Assembly: GCF_026262505.1 (NCBI RefSeq)
Contig: NC_067207.1
Location: forward strand, 9,578,082-9,642,081
DNA from: Trichomonas vaginalis G3
Taxonomy: Eukaryota; Parabasalia; Trichomonadida; Trichomonadidae
Length of the DNA: 64,000 nucleotides
Direction: 5' to 3'
Below the pieces are notes generated by a model, which was given only the letters and a program-made list of their open reading frames with translations, made no database searches and was not told the origin of the DNA. How positions within the stretch are numbered: position 1 is the stretch's first letter; the number at the start of each line of letters is the position of its first letter. Of the stretch, positions 63,836 through 64,000 are shown piece by piece. The translations under genes and the position numbers were made by a program.

Positions 63836-64000
63836 ATGTCAACTGATAGACCGTACGTGTTTATCCACGTCATTCCATCAATGGATGGAAAGATTACAGG
63901 AAACATCTTCAAAACACAGAGTCTCCTTAACTTAAGACCTGAATATTGGAAAACTAAATACAATCATGAACATGATGCCTGGTTAGTTGGAAGAGCCACA
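63836..64000 (+). CDS. RibD-C/dihydrofolate-reductase-like protein, partial at right edge
   Basis: The ATG at 63,836 (MSTDRPYVFIHVIPSMDGKI) opens a frame that runs off the window; an in-frame ATG at 63,785 would add 17 residues. RPYVFIHVIPSMDGKITGNI strongly resembles the first strand and loop of bacterial RibD C-terminal (pyrimidine reductase) proteins, where RPY--CH---S-DGKI occurs. Such NADPH-dependent reductases in anaerobic protists are usually of bacterial origin, so transfer is suspected. Only 55 residues are visible, so the substrate cannot be named. Confidence 0.65.
   Translation, partial: MSTDRPYVFIHVIPSMDGKITGNIFKTQSLLNLRPEYWKTKYNHEHDAWLVGRAT

Overview
The window looks like nuclear DNA of a trichomonad (parabasalid) protist, most likely Trichomonas or Tritrichomonas. 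It is AT-rich, its host genes are intronless as read here, and its gene set is typical of the group: proteins with an N-terminal C2 domain and a dilute-like tail, a very long BEACH protein, a BTB/BACK protein with a beta-sandwich tail, a short two-repeat Myb protein, and a large Maverick/Polinton element. The genus is inference; I could not search databases.

Layout. (1) About 1-16,650 is a Maverick (Polinton) fossil cut by the left window edge. It holds a phage-like fibre gene, a retroviral-type integrase, a KilA-N protein, a protein-primed family B DNA polymerase region, capsid-like genes and many small unknown genes. It is partly broken and looks young. A tandem array of 249-bp units, each built of four hairpins, lies inside it at about 5,886-6,600. 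(2) 16,650-26,300 is repeat-rich and gene-poor. It holds a second hairpin array of the same architecture (17,231-17,541), a 3.3-kb DNA transposon with 19-bp inverted ends and an 8-bp target duplication (17,704-21,012), an orphan 129-codon gene, and a 2.3-kb element bounded by TTAA. (3) 26,300-47,330 is the host gene block: CK2 beta, a candidate microtubule inner protein, an SFT2-type membrane protein, an unknown helical protein, alpha-tubulin acetyltransferase, an NAPE-PLD-type hydrolase, a Myb protein, a ricin-B-type lectin domain, a possible DENN-like protein, proteasome subunit beta-7, a TRM7-type methyltransferase, a TPR protein and a C2 protein. (4) 47,418-53,196 is a composite: a partial copy of the segment at 21,817-22,307, split by an inverted second copy of the 3.3-kb transposon and by a 1.87-kb element with a 9-bp target duplication. 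(5) 53,200-64,000 holds ribosomal protein uL16 (RPL10), the 2,212-residue BEACH protein, a BTB/BACK protein, a 141-bp TTAA-flanked miniature element, and the start of a RibD-C/dihydrofolate-reductase-like gene running off the right edge.

Most notable. The two hairpin arrays share period (249-250 bp), a four-hairpin plan and one recognisably homologous hairpin in which substitutions on one arm are matched on the other. A ten-base word, AAAAGTGACA or its complement TGTCACTTTT, occurs at least 18 times, several times just upstream of start codons. The BEACH protein lacks the middle of its BEACH domain. The transposon insertions can be dated relative to one another because the unoccupied target sequence survives elsewhere in the window. 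Host genes point in both directions with no sign of operons; two (tubulin acetyltransferase and the candidate inner-wall protein) may relate to flagellar or other stable microtubules.
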